From: Urechis unicinctus
Lineage: Eukaryota > Annelida > Polychaeta > Xenopneusta > Urechidae
NCBI GenBank assembly: GCA_034190875.2
Contig: CM067350.1
Span: 26,286,050-26,350,049 of the forward strand
DNA length: 64,000 nt
Direction of reading: 5' to 3'
A program made the translations under genes and the position numbers. Below are positions 11,400-58,100 of this stretch, piece after piece; positions within the stretch are counted from its first letter, which is position 1, and each line of letters begins with the position of its first letter. The notes below the pieces were generated by a model that made no database searches, had not been told where the DNA came from, and worked only from the letters and a program-made list of their open reading frames with translations.

Positions 11400-11602
11400 C
11401 CATGTTTGTTTTCAAATTCAAGACCACGTGCATCGCGCATGCTCAGAATGATGTGCCCCATCGACGACTAATGCTAAGGCAATGCGAATGAGGCGGCGGG
11501 AAATCACGCGACGCAATATTTTCCAAAATGGCGGACATCGTATCGCGATTTTTGGGAAATGATATAACGATGGCATTGCTTGAAAAATAGCGTTGAGTGG
11601 AG
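11400..11602 (+). promoter_or_regulatory. ATAD2: Probable ATAD2 promoter and 5' UTR exon with short upstream ORF
   Basis: A GC-richer island carries an E-box (CACGTG at 11,426-11,431) and a perfect E2F-type word GGCGGGAAA (11,495-11,503). It ends in a strong donor, GGAG|GTAAGT, at 11,602. The ATAD2 start codon at 12,642 follows an acceptor-like TTTTCATCCCTAG ending at 12,638, so an upstream non-coding exon must exist and this is the best candidate. It contains an ATG in good context (11,528) that opens a 20-codon frame (MADIVSRFLGNDITMALLEK) ending at TAG 11,590, which would act as an upstream ORF. A second E2F-type word, TTTCCCGCC, lies at 12,370-12,378 in the first intron. Mammalian ATAD2 is a known E2F target; the use of these words here is inference. 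Confidence 0.55.
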
Positions 11603-12641
11603 GTAAGTTTTTTTGGTGCGTTAGGACTTTTTTTTTGTACAGGCTCTTGATATATGTTATCTACCTTTTACTACAGTTTTGTCTAATTGTTCTGTTTGAG
11701 CACTAAAACACGGCACATCAAGAAACTTTGTTCAAAAACTCAACAAGACCGACTCCCTTAATGCAACATAATTTAGTTAATTCGTTTCCATTTAGCCCAA
11801 TACAATAAAAACTATGCATTTAACAGCTTAATAAACGTGACCACCGGATTTGTCTTTGTTCACTCAACGACAAATAAATAAATGATATAAATAAATAAAA
11901 ACCTAATTTGACCTAACTAGAAAAATGAAATGGCATGGTGGATGTTATATCGTTGATAAATCAGTCGAATTCACAGCTCGATTCAATGAGAACACTATAG
12001 TCAAACATAGTTTGATTTACCACGAAAACTTGAATATTACCAAGGCCAAATTCTCATTTCGGGTTGTGAACCCACATAAAATTTTATTTCACGATTTACA
12101 GTGCTATCACAAAACACCGATTTTGAAGATAATATCTGCTTTCGCACAAACAATTTTATCTAAAAATAATTTAGGATACTACCGGAATGGTAAAAAGTGT
12201 TATTCTTTTATCCAATTAACTTTTATATAGAGCGATATTTTTTTTTTATCTCGTTTACACAAATGGTAATTTATTTTGAAAAAGTCAAAATTGACGAGTA
12301 ACCCCGTCTGAACGCACCTTAGGGGCCTTGGCAAAAGAACCATGCCAGATGGATTTGTTTTGAAACGAATTTCCCGCCACATCGTCGGTGTGTATAGGTC
12401 AACTGTTTAAGTATTATTGCGCTCATATCAGTTTTAATTTTGACTTCGTATTAAATAATTACAGAAATTAATGGCCCATAAAGTATTACGTTCATGTTGC
12501 ATGGTCGAGTACTTGGAATTTGATGATCGAAAGATTCATTCAATACAACTGTGTTTACGATCTACATTTCGCAGGCGGTGGAATAAAAACAGTTACGAGG
12601 ACCGATGGTTTGGCGAACGATTTGATTTTCATCCCTAGAAA

Positions 12642-31399
<18,758 letters not shown>

Positions 31400-32136
31400 C
31401 AATTGCAGCTGCAAAAAAAATCAACTACCCACTATAGGTCACAGTTTGATTTGTCCTCCGAACTAAACCATCATTTGTGCCTGCATTACAAGCTCACCAA
31501 CCTCAGGGCTTTAGAACCATCCCAGGGAATGATCACTTTAACATCAGGTAGCAACTGCAGTTAAGATCCAATGCAGTGGTGCTGTTATTCATATTATCAC
31601 TAATTGGGGAGCATAAGTCAATTGTATCTTCTTTTGTGATGATCCATTTGTGGTCTCATCAAATGTCTACGTGTTTCCTTGTGGACACCTTTCCAAGGCC
31701 TGGGGTTTTGTTAAAGTATTAGCAATATCATTGCTATGATGTGTTTGTAGGACATTTTTCCTATATCATTTTACCATCAAATATAAACTGAAAATTGCTT
31801 TACATTTGAATATATAGGTTGTGCATGTTATTTTTTTATTTGAGGGGAAAGAATTATTTCCTTATTTTGGCCTGTTTTTAGGGCATAAAAGGTTCACTCA
31901 GCTGTGTGAAGATTTTACGCCTTTTTTTAGTGTGTGTAAATACTGTAAAAAAAGGGTATGGGTCTTTATGAATTTGCAAGTATTGAAGTTGTTTGCCTAT
32001 TTATTAATGTTTATATATCAATATCATGGTGTTCTGTAGCAGCCTTGATTAGTTTCTCAGGAGGACGGACTAATGTGTTCATTAGGCTATGTCATCTAAC
32101 ACCATGCTGACATGCCTTCAATTATTGACGAATAAA
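31400..32136 (+). terminator. ATAD2: ATAD2 3' UTR with AATAAA signal
   Basis: The ATAD2 stop codon TGA is at 31,397-31,399. The first well-placed AATAAA downstream is at 32,131-32,136, within GACGAATAAAGTTT, and a T-rich region precedes it (31,820-31,990). This would give a 3' UTR of about 750 bases. The exact cleavage site was not determined. Confidence 0.5.
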
Positions 32137-32726
32137 GTTTAGTCAATGTAGGTTGCCTTCATTTATAAGACTGGAAAAAACCCTTGTAGCCTCGATTTGA
32201 GTGCTTTTGAGACTCAAAGATGTACAGGACTTGCAGCCATACAATTCAATTATGAAAAGGGTTTGCTTTCTGCTTGAAACCTGTACACATTCTCTCATGC
32301 AATATTATGCAGTCCTCCCGAGGAGACATGTACATGCACCTCACAAATTGGGTCAAAATGGATGTTACAATATTAGCAGAAACAGGCTCTTTTCTGGTAT
32401 CATGTATGGATAAAATACAGTACATAAAATTGCTGTCATATGCAAGGTTTAAATTCTACTACATGCAGTGTAGTAATGAAAGGGGCATTTGGGCTCGCCC
32501 AGGGTATTATCTTTCATAGGTTCCCTGTGAGTTTGGTTGGCATGTGGGGAGTAATATACCTTTATAGTCCATAATAAGTCACACATAGAAAGCTGACAGT
32601 GCATCATGTTTCTAGTGGACATATAGACCATCCAAAAATACTTCAGAATCTAGGTATGCATTGGTATATACCAAAGCTCAAATCATCACTGGTAAAAGGT
32701 TACAGTACCCTTAGGCAGCAATATAT

Positions 32727-32882
32727 AGTATATATATATATATATTGTGAGTGTATATATATGTGTGTATATATATATATATATTTATATATGTATATAT
32801 ATATATATGTGTATATATATATGTGTATATATATATATGTGTATATATATATGTGTATATATATATTATATATGTGTATATA

Positions 32883-32933
<51 letters not shown>
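32727..32933. repeat. (TA)n/(TG)n microsatellite between convergent genes
   Basis: TATATA tracts with regular GTGTATA interruptions over about 200 bp. It lies in the roughly 890 bp between the AATAAA signals of ATAD2 (+) and HADHB (-). All long frames over it are artefacts. Confidence 0.95.
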
Positions 32934-32938
<5 letters not shown>

Positions 32939-33024
32939 ACACAGAGAGGACATCAATGAAGTCACTGTATAACAAATAACATATTTTGCTTACTCAAGTG
33001 AATAGCTATTAAAAAGCCAAAACT

Positions 33025-33299
33025 TTTATTTTTCAGTCTTATTTTAAATTGTACATAAACATGAATTTTCATTATACACAATCATTTAATTTCATAGAAA
33101 ATGACCAGGGTTTGAAACTGGAATGCCACCATCTTTGATGGGACATTTCAAATTAAATACACAGGAAGACTTGCTTTATGCAACCTTTTACATTATTTTT
33201 GACACTGGTCCCAATCACAATCAGCTACAATTATGTAACAACATGATCTGCTGTTATGATGTTTGCATTGTTGTTTGTGGGGGGTTCTTTAGGAAGATA
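33025..33299 (-). terminator. HADHB: HADHB 3' UTR with AATAAA signal
   Basis: Read on -, the HADHB stop codon is at 33,302-33,300 and AATAAA lies at 33,030-33,025, giving a 3' UTR of about 280 bases. No other AATAAA on - was noticed between. Confidence 0.5.
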
Positions 33300-48789
<15,490 letters not shown>

Positions 48790-49193
48790 TTTGGTGTCTG
48801 CTATCGCTTTAGCTAATTCCACGATCAAGTCACGTGTCGAATTTTACAAGATAAGGTTATGCCTTATGGGGAACTATGGTATATTCAAATCGCTCTATTG
48901 CTGTTGGCTAATTTAATATTACAGAGCATTGTTTGCTCAAATGTATCGATTAGTACAAGAACAATTTGCCTGAAATAATTTAATTTAATTGCTGAGGTCA
49001 ACGAGATCTGCTACAATCGCGAGATCTAGTTAACTTGTATTACACGGTATCCGACTGGAAGACCTCTGCCGAATATCCAAGGACATTAACCACACCGCCA
49101 ATGGGAGAGATTATGCAAATATTGACGTCATTTTAACAGTCCTGTCACCTTTTAGAGCTTAAGCAGACTTGACACCGGCTTCCATTTCGCGAG
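48790..49193. promoter_or_regulatory. Bidirectional HADHB-HADHA promoter
   Basis: The two start codons face away from each other with 404 bp between. Words seen on +: an extended E-box GTCACGTG (48,829-48,836); CCAAT (49,098-49,102); octamer-like ATGCAAAT (49,113-49,120); a perfect CRE, TGACGTCA (49,123-49,130). CGCCATTTTG at 48,784-48,793 overlaps the HADHB ATG and fits a YY1 word; GAGATGGC surrounds the HADHA ATG. Human HADHA and HADHB are also head-to-head with a shared promoter, so the arrangement is ancient. Transcription starts were not determined. Confidence 0.85.
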
Positions 49194-52100
49194 ATGGCAG
49201 GGGCTATCAGATACATGGGCGCTTTTAAGCAAATTGTGGGCCAAAACAGACGACATTTGGAAGGTAAAGATAAGTAATATGTTTACAAATACTATATAAT
49301 GCTTTAGTAACAACTAGCAGTTTTGGACATGCACTAGTTATGTGTTTGACTAAAAGAAGATTATCCTTTTTGGAGCAAATGTCATGCCGACATCCGGGGT
49401 CCAGTGGGCAGGTGGGGTCGTCTGCTTACAAGCAACTCAGTTACTGAGACATAGCTAAAACTAGTTGGTCTCTCTGCTAAACACTCTATTATTTATGATT
49501 CTTTTCAGATTTTCATTGATGAAGCTAGTTGAATTTTGTTTCAGGATGTCTCTTCAGAAAGCAGGGTTTTTGCACATCCACTTACATGACTGGTAAGTAG
49601 CCATTTATTGCCTTGTTTGTCTAACAGAACAACCACCTATTTTGTTATCAATTCAAACACATGCTGTCAGAACACACCACAAAATATGCATGTTCGGTTG
49701 AGTTTCAGGCGATCAGTGTCAAGGTGATAATTTAGTTTTGATTAAGATAATGTTTTATATTCCTATCGCCAGCTGAAAAATATATTTGCAATAAATTTCC
49801 AAGTTTACCGGTGATATTCCCTTTCCAAATCCAAATACAAGCATGGAGGACGGTATCGCAGACAGCCCCAGAAACTTCCAATGTAAATATGGCGATGAGA
49901 ACATTAGCAAAAACTATAGCTGATCGTTCCTGTCGCCTTTCCCCCCCGAATTGTTGTGGTTTTCTTTGTGATTTGATGTGGTATTTGTGCGACAGTGATT
50001 GTTTGTTGCCTTTTCTACATGTTATACAAGGTCCTTCTAGCTTTGTGACACAAATAGTCCATGCAAACCTTCGTCTTGCTTGCTGCCTCACCTATGTTCA
50101 AGTTGGTGAAAGCTTCCGATGGGCAGTAACTGCCACCTCGCCGCCATGTTGGAAAGTTGGGCCCATGTATTACCGCTTGGTGTGATTTTAGGCTGAGTTA
50201 ATCATTCACAGGAGTGTTAAGTTGTTAAAACTTGCCTTAAGTTCAGATAAATGTTCGGTGAGTAGATTTTATTAGATAAAAACCAGATAAACACGTGAAC
50301 ACAGATAATTCCGTTGAATTCCTAACCTTCGATCAGGTAAGATGCGAGAACCAAGAGGAAGTGCAGCAGCATATCCTGTACTTGGTTTGCAAGATCTAAT
50401 GGTAAGAACCAACTTGTAAAGATATACCCACCTGATCACTTGTTAACTTGGCGAATTCGCATCCGCCGAGTTATGGCGATCAGTCCGGTTTGTATGTTGG
50501 TTTGTTAACCTTTTTTTTGATCTGCGATACAGGTCGCAATTTTTGATATTTTTTTTTTTTCATTTGTTAGGCGTGAATATTGCCCAGAACCGAGAGGTTT
50601 TCTTTCGACCTTGACTTAAGACTAAGGTCAAGGTCATCGAATAAGTGAAAAACTAGTATCTCGAATAACTCCGTTAATAATGGTCGGATCGTTACATCAT
50701 TGTGTAGCTCATTCTAATTGCAAACTTTTTCTAATGACATCTGTGGCCATCCAACCAACGGTTTTCCCAAGCGCCTAAGGTCGAAAAAACGTGGTATCGG
50801 TCGAAATGGCAACATAAGTTTCATGAATATTTTGAGCGCCTATAAAACAATACATGTCTGATGGTATATTTTTTTGTGATTATTTTTATAAGGCCAAGTT
50901 CCCCCATGGTTTCATGGGCATCTTGTTAACTAGGCTAATTGATCAGTGCTGTTTGTGGGTTTGTTTGTTTGGATGTAGGTATGTTTGTATATTTGATATG
51001 TTTGTTTGTTTGTATTGGGATACAGGGCATAATATTAAAAAAAAATATCGTAATTGTTTTTAATAGGTCGGCATTAACTTTAGTACATAACCAGACTTCT
51101 TTTTCGAAACCTTGATCTCCTAGTAAGGTCAAGGTCATTGAAAATATAGAATTTCAAATGTCTTTGTGATTGATCTTATGAACGGTACACAGTTTACAAC
51201 ATTTGGCAGCTTAATCCAACTGCAAACTTAAAAAAAAATTATTGTAGAGTAAAGGCGCAGTATTTTAAACAGGTGGGTAATTTTAAACACTCTGTAAATA
51301 TCTGATTCATATCGTCAATCACCAACCCAGTGATCTCAAACCGATACTCAGATAGATAATGCCATCCTTTCACATGATCTGATTACATGTCATGTGACCC
51401 TTTGTCACGTGAAATGCATGTCATTGACCAGGGCTCAACAAGTTAAAAAAATAACACTTGCCCGGTAGGGCCAGTAAGCAGCCTCAATCACTGGCCCGAA
51501 TCTAATCTCAACTGGCCTGAATAAACATTGTTAATTGCACCAAATGCTGATGAATTTTTTTACTGGCATCGTAACCCATTGACCTATAAAAAGCTTAAAC
51601 AACGACCAAAAATAAGATGCAGATTATTAAGAAATACTGACATGCTTTCTCTGTTGTGATTGGATGAACTAATTACAAACACATTGTGAAAATGCTATCA
51701 TACAAGTACACTGACAATAATTTCATTGGTCACTACTTTACCACCCCAAAAAGAGGGCCATTGGTTCCTTCAGCACAGTTAACTAAAAGCCACCAAGCAT
51801 GTTTAAAATGAGCCCTTTATGGGTTATTGGTGCTTGTTGCTGTACATACTGTATTGACATCTGATATATTGACATGCATAAAAAAGTCAAGTGGATGACT
51901 CATTTGGCAACTGTACAGCTGTCTGTCTATGATGAGAGCCAGAGATTAACCTACTAATTTTGTCAACCAGGCCCACTGAAGGACAGAGCAGTGGACTAAG
52001 GTCCATCATAACTAATTATTCTACAGTTCTTAATTCATCAGGATTTGCTATCTCCCTACATTATGATATATTATTATATATCATTATGCTAGTGTAGCGA

Positions 52101-55100
52101 CATCATGATGTTTGCACATGTTCGATCTCCAGTGCCTGTGACTAAAACATTGTTTTGTTGTATTTTTCATTGTTATTTTATTACAAATGACTCAGAGATA
52201 ATGGTATATGAGGGAGTTTATATACACATAGTGGCACATGTTTGATCCAGTGTGAAGCTTCTCCTTGAATTACTGATTTGTTTGCTGTTGACCGTTTGTT
52301 TACCTGACATTAATTACCTAAAATACATTGCTTTCTGTCCCAAACCGATTGAAATATGACACCTTTACTCTAATTGTAAAAAAAAAAAATAATTTAATTT
52401 ACCAAGCGCCCTTACTCAAAAAATCTTGGTGTCAGTCAAATTATCACAAATTTTTCTAACAATTTGGATCTTTTATAAATTCAGAAAATTGGGTGCAATG
52501 TTGCCTGTGACATTGTCAGTCGCATCATACGATTTCATAGTTATCAATGACGTCACTTCCAGTTACAAACTCACCAAATGTTAAAAAAAAAAAAAGATGA
52601 ATAACTCCTCGATTGTTTAAAAAGTTTACATACTCTGATGGATCAATACAAATTACAATTGCAATCTATTTTTTCAATATATGTAATTATAAATATTGCA
52701 TTGTTAAAATTTATGGCAGCCAAAATCTGTCATTTTTTAACAATAGTAAACTTTTATAATTGACTTCTTTTTCCAAGTGCTCTGAATTTTTATAATTGAC
52801 TTCTTTTTCCAAGTGCTCTGAATTTAAATTATTTTGACTGAAAAGTTTCATAAAAAATTTTAACAGTTATAAAGTCAAAAATACCTGTTCAATATTCATA
52901 AAATGGGGTTTATTGGACAGTGTCAATTGTATCATAAAATAATTCTAAAAGTAAATATGGTTAGCATCATAAGTTGTTTCAGTATAATAATGTTCAGTTT
53001 TACTTTACAAGATTGCATTTAGCATGTTGATGATGCTATTGATGAGGATTGCCACCCTTCAGCATAAAGTTAATGTTGATGAAAAAGAAGCTTGGCTGAT
53101 GATGATGACAATGAATATGATGATCATGACTATGATGATGGTGATATTGATGACACTGATGATCATGGTGATAATATTGGTGATGAGGATGACAATGGTG
53201 ATTATGAAGGTAATGATGATAATGATTTATGACCATTATGGTTATGATGATGCTGATGATTGAAAAAATGTTCGCTAAGTTCCCCTATCTTCTGATGGTT
53301 AATTTATTCTTCAGTGAAGGAATTGCATTATGTTTCACATGTGTTCCATTTTGCCTTATTTACCTCATCATCAGTTAATGATATATGTGTTGGTTGTTGC
53401 AGCTCCTGTTATGCAGTATGAGGTCAGGGATGGTATTGCGGTGGTCAAATTTGATCAGCCAAATTCAAAGGTAGGACAGTCAATGAAAATTTCAGAATCC
53501 TGTAGACTTTGACTTTACTTTTTGGGTTTGGTTGTTCCGTTATAAAGTTATTGGATTCCATGAGATTTAATGAGTGATAATATCCACCAGCAAGAAATTT
53601 GCAACACAAATCATACTTTACTGAACCTTTAATTATAACAAATACTGATACAGAGAAATGCAACAAAAAACAAAATGGAAGGAAATTTGAGTCAAGGTCT
53701 GGGGCTTTTGTCCTCCTCACGAATGGCCGCTCAAGTCCAGGCTGACGGTCTATTTCTTTCAGTCACACTGCCGGCCCACATTCTCACTCAACGGGTTGGG
53801 TGGACCACTGAATAAATGACTATTTTGTAAAGCCTCAAATGAGGCATTCAGGCACCATATTCCCTACTACATAACTGCATGGGTGAAAGTTTTCCGTATT
53901 ATGACGGAATTCCGTATTTTCGGCCTTCCCAAGTGGTCATTTTTCGAAAATTTACGACTATATTTTACGACATACCGCAAATTGGAGGCAAAACATAAAC
54001 AAAGCAAAATCGCTAAAACTGCTAAAATCCAGGAGCTTCCGGGGGCCTCTGTCCCCCTGGACCCTGGCCAGGGCTTCGCCCTGGACCCACAGACGGCCCT
54101 ATGGCCCCCAGCTATATTTTTCTGTATTTTGGAAATTTTCAACTTTCACCCATGAAACTGTGGGTAAGCACATCCCAATAATGTTGGTAACAGCTGTCAT
54201 TTTGAGACTGACACAAACTATACTGATTAACCTGCCTCCATAAGGTGGCCATCTAGGGTTAAAGTACCTCCTTTGGCATCCAACAACCCTCTATTCTTCC
54301 TCAATCCATACCTATGATGCTAAGGGGTGATTTCTCAGACATTAACGCTGAATGTTCTACACACCGCTGGCTTTAAATGTTACTGTGGTTTGCCCAACAA
54401 AGGAAACATATTCCAGGACTGGCTTGATGTTTCTTGCTTTAGTCTAACACAAACTACTCCATATTTGGATCCTCCAATGAATCCATGCAGCAGTCCCTAG
54501 CTAGAGCTTTCCTGACATCCTATGAAGATAAAGGGTATGCAAGCCTGACCAGCCTCTTGCACCAATTCAGTGGTTCAGACTTTTGTCTAACCCTCCCTTT
54601 CATTTACACCCTATGCACCTCAAGATGGATTGCCAGCCCTGTACCCGGTCCCTCAAATGTATGGTCACTCTTAGAATTCAGTTCAAATTGGGCTGAATAG
54701 TTCCTAAAGCCTGATTTGCCATCATACTTGGGGGATCTTTTGGTATCTCTCTTTCCAGGCATTGTGGGGGCAGCTGTGGGCTTGGCCCCCATGTCTACTT
54801 GACTGTTAAGACTAGATCGTTGGGATCGTCAAACAGGTTGAATCACCCGTGCAGGTAGGTCCCATGGCTTAAGCTTCCCCTGTGGGTCCGGATGTAGAAT
54901 AGGCCCACTCCTCCTGCATGTCATAAGAGGCAACTTACAGGGGACAGCATGTTGGCCATGGATTGCAACTCATGTCAGTGGGTAATGGGATCCAGGTGGT
55001 TGAGTGGAGCGATCCTTGCAAGGGCCATATCTGCAACACACCACATTGGCCTGGATTACGTCTGGAATGGCCTGGTCCAGTAAATCAGTTGGTGTTGACA

Positions 55101-58100
55101 TTCCCTAGGATAATCGTAACTTTTTTATCCTCTCCACCTATTTGTTCTTTTTCATTTAGGTATCCCTCTTTTTTCCCCATTAATCCTAGAGGGCAGCTGC
55201 TCAATCAGATCCATCTTTTCGCTTCATATTTACTTTAGTACGCACCATATGATATATCATTGTTGTTGTGCCGTTAAACCCTATACTAAGATAAGTTTGA
55301 TTTACCCTGCTGATCCATTATGGCTATGTCTTCTTTGCAAACTAGACTGAGACTGTGTCCCCTGTCTCTCATGAGATCGACTGGAAGTGTATCCTGACTG
55401 ATTGAAACCCTTTCAAGGAAGGGTTCCACCAGCAAGGTGTAACTCCACTGATGTGCTGCATACAGCGGGTAGTAGCCTTGTGTTGCCAGTGGGATTGTAA
55501 AAGCATGATTAAAGAAATGAGGTAGCAATATAGGTTGATTGCCAGGAAACTTACAATATTGTGCTGTACGCAGATAAATATCAGATGGCCAATGCAGATT
55601 TGGTAGGAGTGGGGATAGGGTTGCAGGGCAGACCGCAGGGGCTCCCAATCGATTGGCTGAGTTATAGCGCTAGTGGCTCCTTACACCAATAGTATAAGGA
55701 GTACTAACTGAAGTATCTGCTTCCAATGACATAAAAATGGCCCATAGAGTCTGGTCTGATTCCACCAACTTACCTATTGGTATATGTACCAGCCTGGTGC
55801 CCAGCTAACCCACTGAACCTCAACCTCTGTGACATTCCAGAGCTATCTGAACTTAGTGGGCTGACACAAAGGCCATCCAACTGGTTCATGATTCAAAAAG
55901 CAGCTACGAATATATACAAGCTGGGCAGAATAATAAATGGGTAATATACACAGAAGTACACAAATCAACAATTACCAGCAGTACATAAAAAAGCACCACC
56001 ACACACTGCATGAGTTGGGATTGCAAGCAAGCTACATGGGGAGAAACCTAGCTTCTTACACACTTGTGCAGTATGATACAAATTGCTAATGAATTTTATG
56101 TAATTCTAGGTGAACACATTGTCAAGGGAGTTAATGACAGAATTTGGTGAGATTGCCACTCAATTGGAAGCTGACAAAGCTGTGAAGGCTGTTGTGCTTG
56201 TCTCAGGCAAGCCAGACTGCTTCATTGCTGGTGCAGACATCAGGTGAGAATGTATAGGAAGAGAGCAGCAGAAGTAAATGCTTGGACATGGGTAAAAGTG
56301 TTATACATGACAATCTTCCTAACTATTACCTTTATTTTACTTGGGTTTTGAGCGGTGTGCATTATGTGTGACAGCATGCTGCTGTCATGCAAGACTAGTG
56401 AGGAGGTGGAGCAACTGTCTCGCAATGGCCAGGAGATGTTGATGAGGCTGGAGAAGAGCCAGAAGCCCATTGTCGCTGCCATCATGGGCTCGTGTCTCGG
56501 AGGAGGGTTAGAGGTATGGTCATGGTGACATTGCTTAATGGTATACTTTTGGACTTCTGTTCAAATAGCTGAGGTTCACAGCTGGGTCATCTTGATGAAA
56601 TTATGCACAGAGGCTGTGGGTTTTCTTCATTGTCCAAGCATCATAAGGATTCTCATCAATCACAGTCTTGGCAGTACATAATGAAACTGACTTTAAACCC
56701 AAGCCTTCAATTTTCCTTTTATGAACATGATTTTTCATTAGGCTACATGACTTTTCACCATCTGGAAATTTTATATTTTCATTATACTAGGTTTTTCTCA
56801 AATTCACAGTTGTGCATGTTGTTCATGTTATTGGGAACACCTAACTATCGATGCATGTGGCGCATGGAAACAGCCTCAGAACTTTGTTTACAAAAATATT
56901 CAAATGATCTGAACCAGTAACTACACATGCACAACTCTACCATTTTCTTGTATTATTGCTCGAACTCTGCCTGTTTCAAGCTTTGCATGTATTGTAGCGT
57001 CTACCCTGTGTCATATGGGTTAAAATTCGTGTCCTGTCAAAAATAAGAAATGCAAACTTACAAAGGCCATAAACACAGCTGGGTTCACCGATTTGACTTA
57101 GTAAGGAATCAAAACAGTATTTGGATGATTTTTTAAGTGGCAAGTGGTGACATGCCCTAGGATGATCATTTGCATTTTCATCCTTTTCTTATTCATCCAT
57201 GGGGTGGTGGTCTCTTTCGACCCACAGGTTGTGGGTTTGATGCCAAGGTGTGAAAACCTGACTGAATCCCAGTGACCCATGTTAAATGGCAGTCATTTCT
57301 GAAAGGGGATGCTCCCTACCCGGTAGCTTAATAGTACTTCGTCCAAGCATCACAATCATCCTCATCCATCAATGTATCACCTTGTTGTTGAAAGCGACGT
57401 AAAACTCAAATATTGCTTTACTTTCATCTTCATCCATGTTTACTTCCCTCTTTTGCCATATATCCCAGACGGTGGCTGCTCAATCTGGTCAATATTATCC
57501 TATCAATATAACTTATGTTGTTAAAACCTATACTACTTGTCTATGTGCTGAGTTCAGATAATGCCTCAAAATCCTTGCATGTATATGAAAATCCATCCCC
57601 TGTGGGTCTGGGAATAAAATTGGCCCGCTGTATCCTCCTGCATGTCATAACAGGTGACGACTAACAGGGGCAACCTGTTGGCCTTGGGTCGTGACTCGTG
57701 TCGGTGGACCATGGAATTCTGGTAATTGACCACTCTGGCCCTGAATTCACCTAGATGGGTGGCTAGCATGGCATGGTCAACTAAATCGGTTGGTGATGAC
57801 ATGCCCTAGGATAATCGTTTGGATTTTTAATTTTTTTTCCATTTATTAACTTGGTGTATTGCTTTCGTCAAATAATCGTGATCAGTCTGGTTTGTGGGTT
57901 TGTTTGTCAATTTTTTTAATGGTCATTGGTGCAGAACCAAGAAAACATTAAAAACTAGTATCTTGAACATCTCTGTGGATAATGGTTTGATTGTTACACA
58001 TCATTTTGTAACTTAATTTAATTGCAACCTTGTTGTAAATATCTGTTATTGTAAAAAAAAAAAATAGCGCCCCAGCCAAAAAAATCGTGGTTTTTGACCG

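Noticed and set aside
11528-11590. MADIVSRFLGNDITMALLEK as the true ATAD2 N-terminus
   Set aside because: The frame stops before the donor, so it cannot join the ATAD2 coding exons; treated as an upstream ORF.
32700-32979. Long Ile-Tyr frames on both strands
   Set aside because: Translations of a TA/TG tract between two genes.
50341-50399. Possible extra HADHA exon between GTAAG-like words
   Set aside because: Exons 2 and 3 already join in phase and match the family without an insert; no acceptor tract precedes it.
53024-53263. Met-rich and His-rich frames
   Set aside because: Translations of an ATG-type trinucleotide tract that also follows other copies of the same repeat family.
55286-55648. 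A 120-residue frame on - in HADHA intron 3
   Set aside because: No recognised domain, and no splice or promoter context; it partly overlaps the end of a SINE-like copy.
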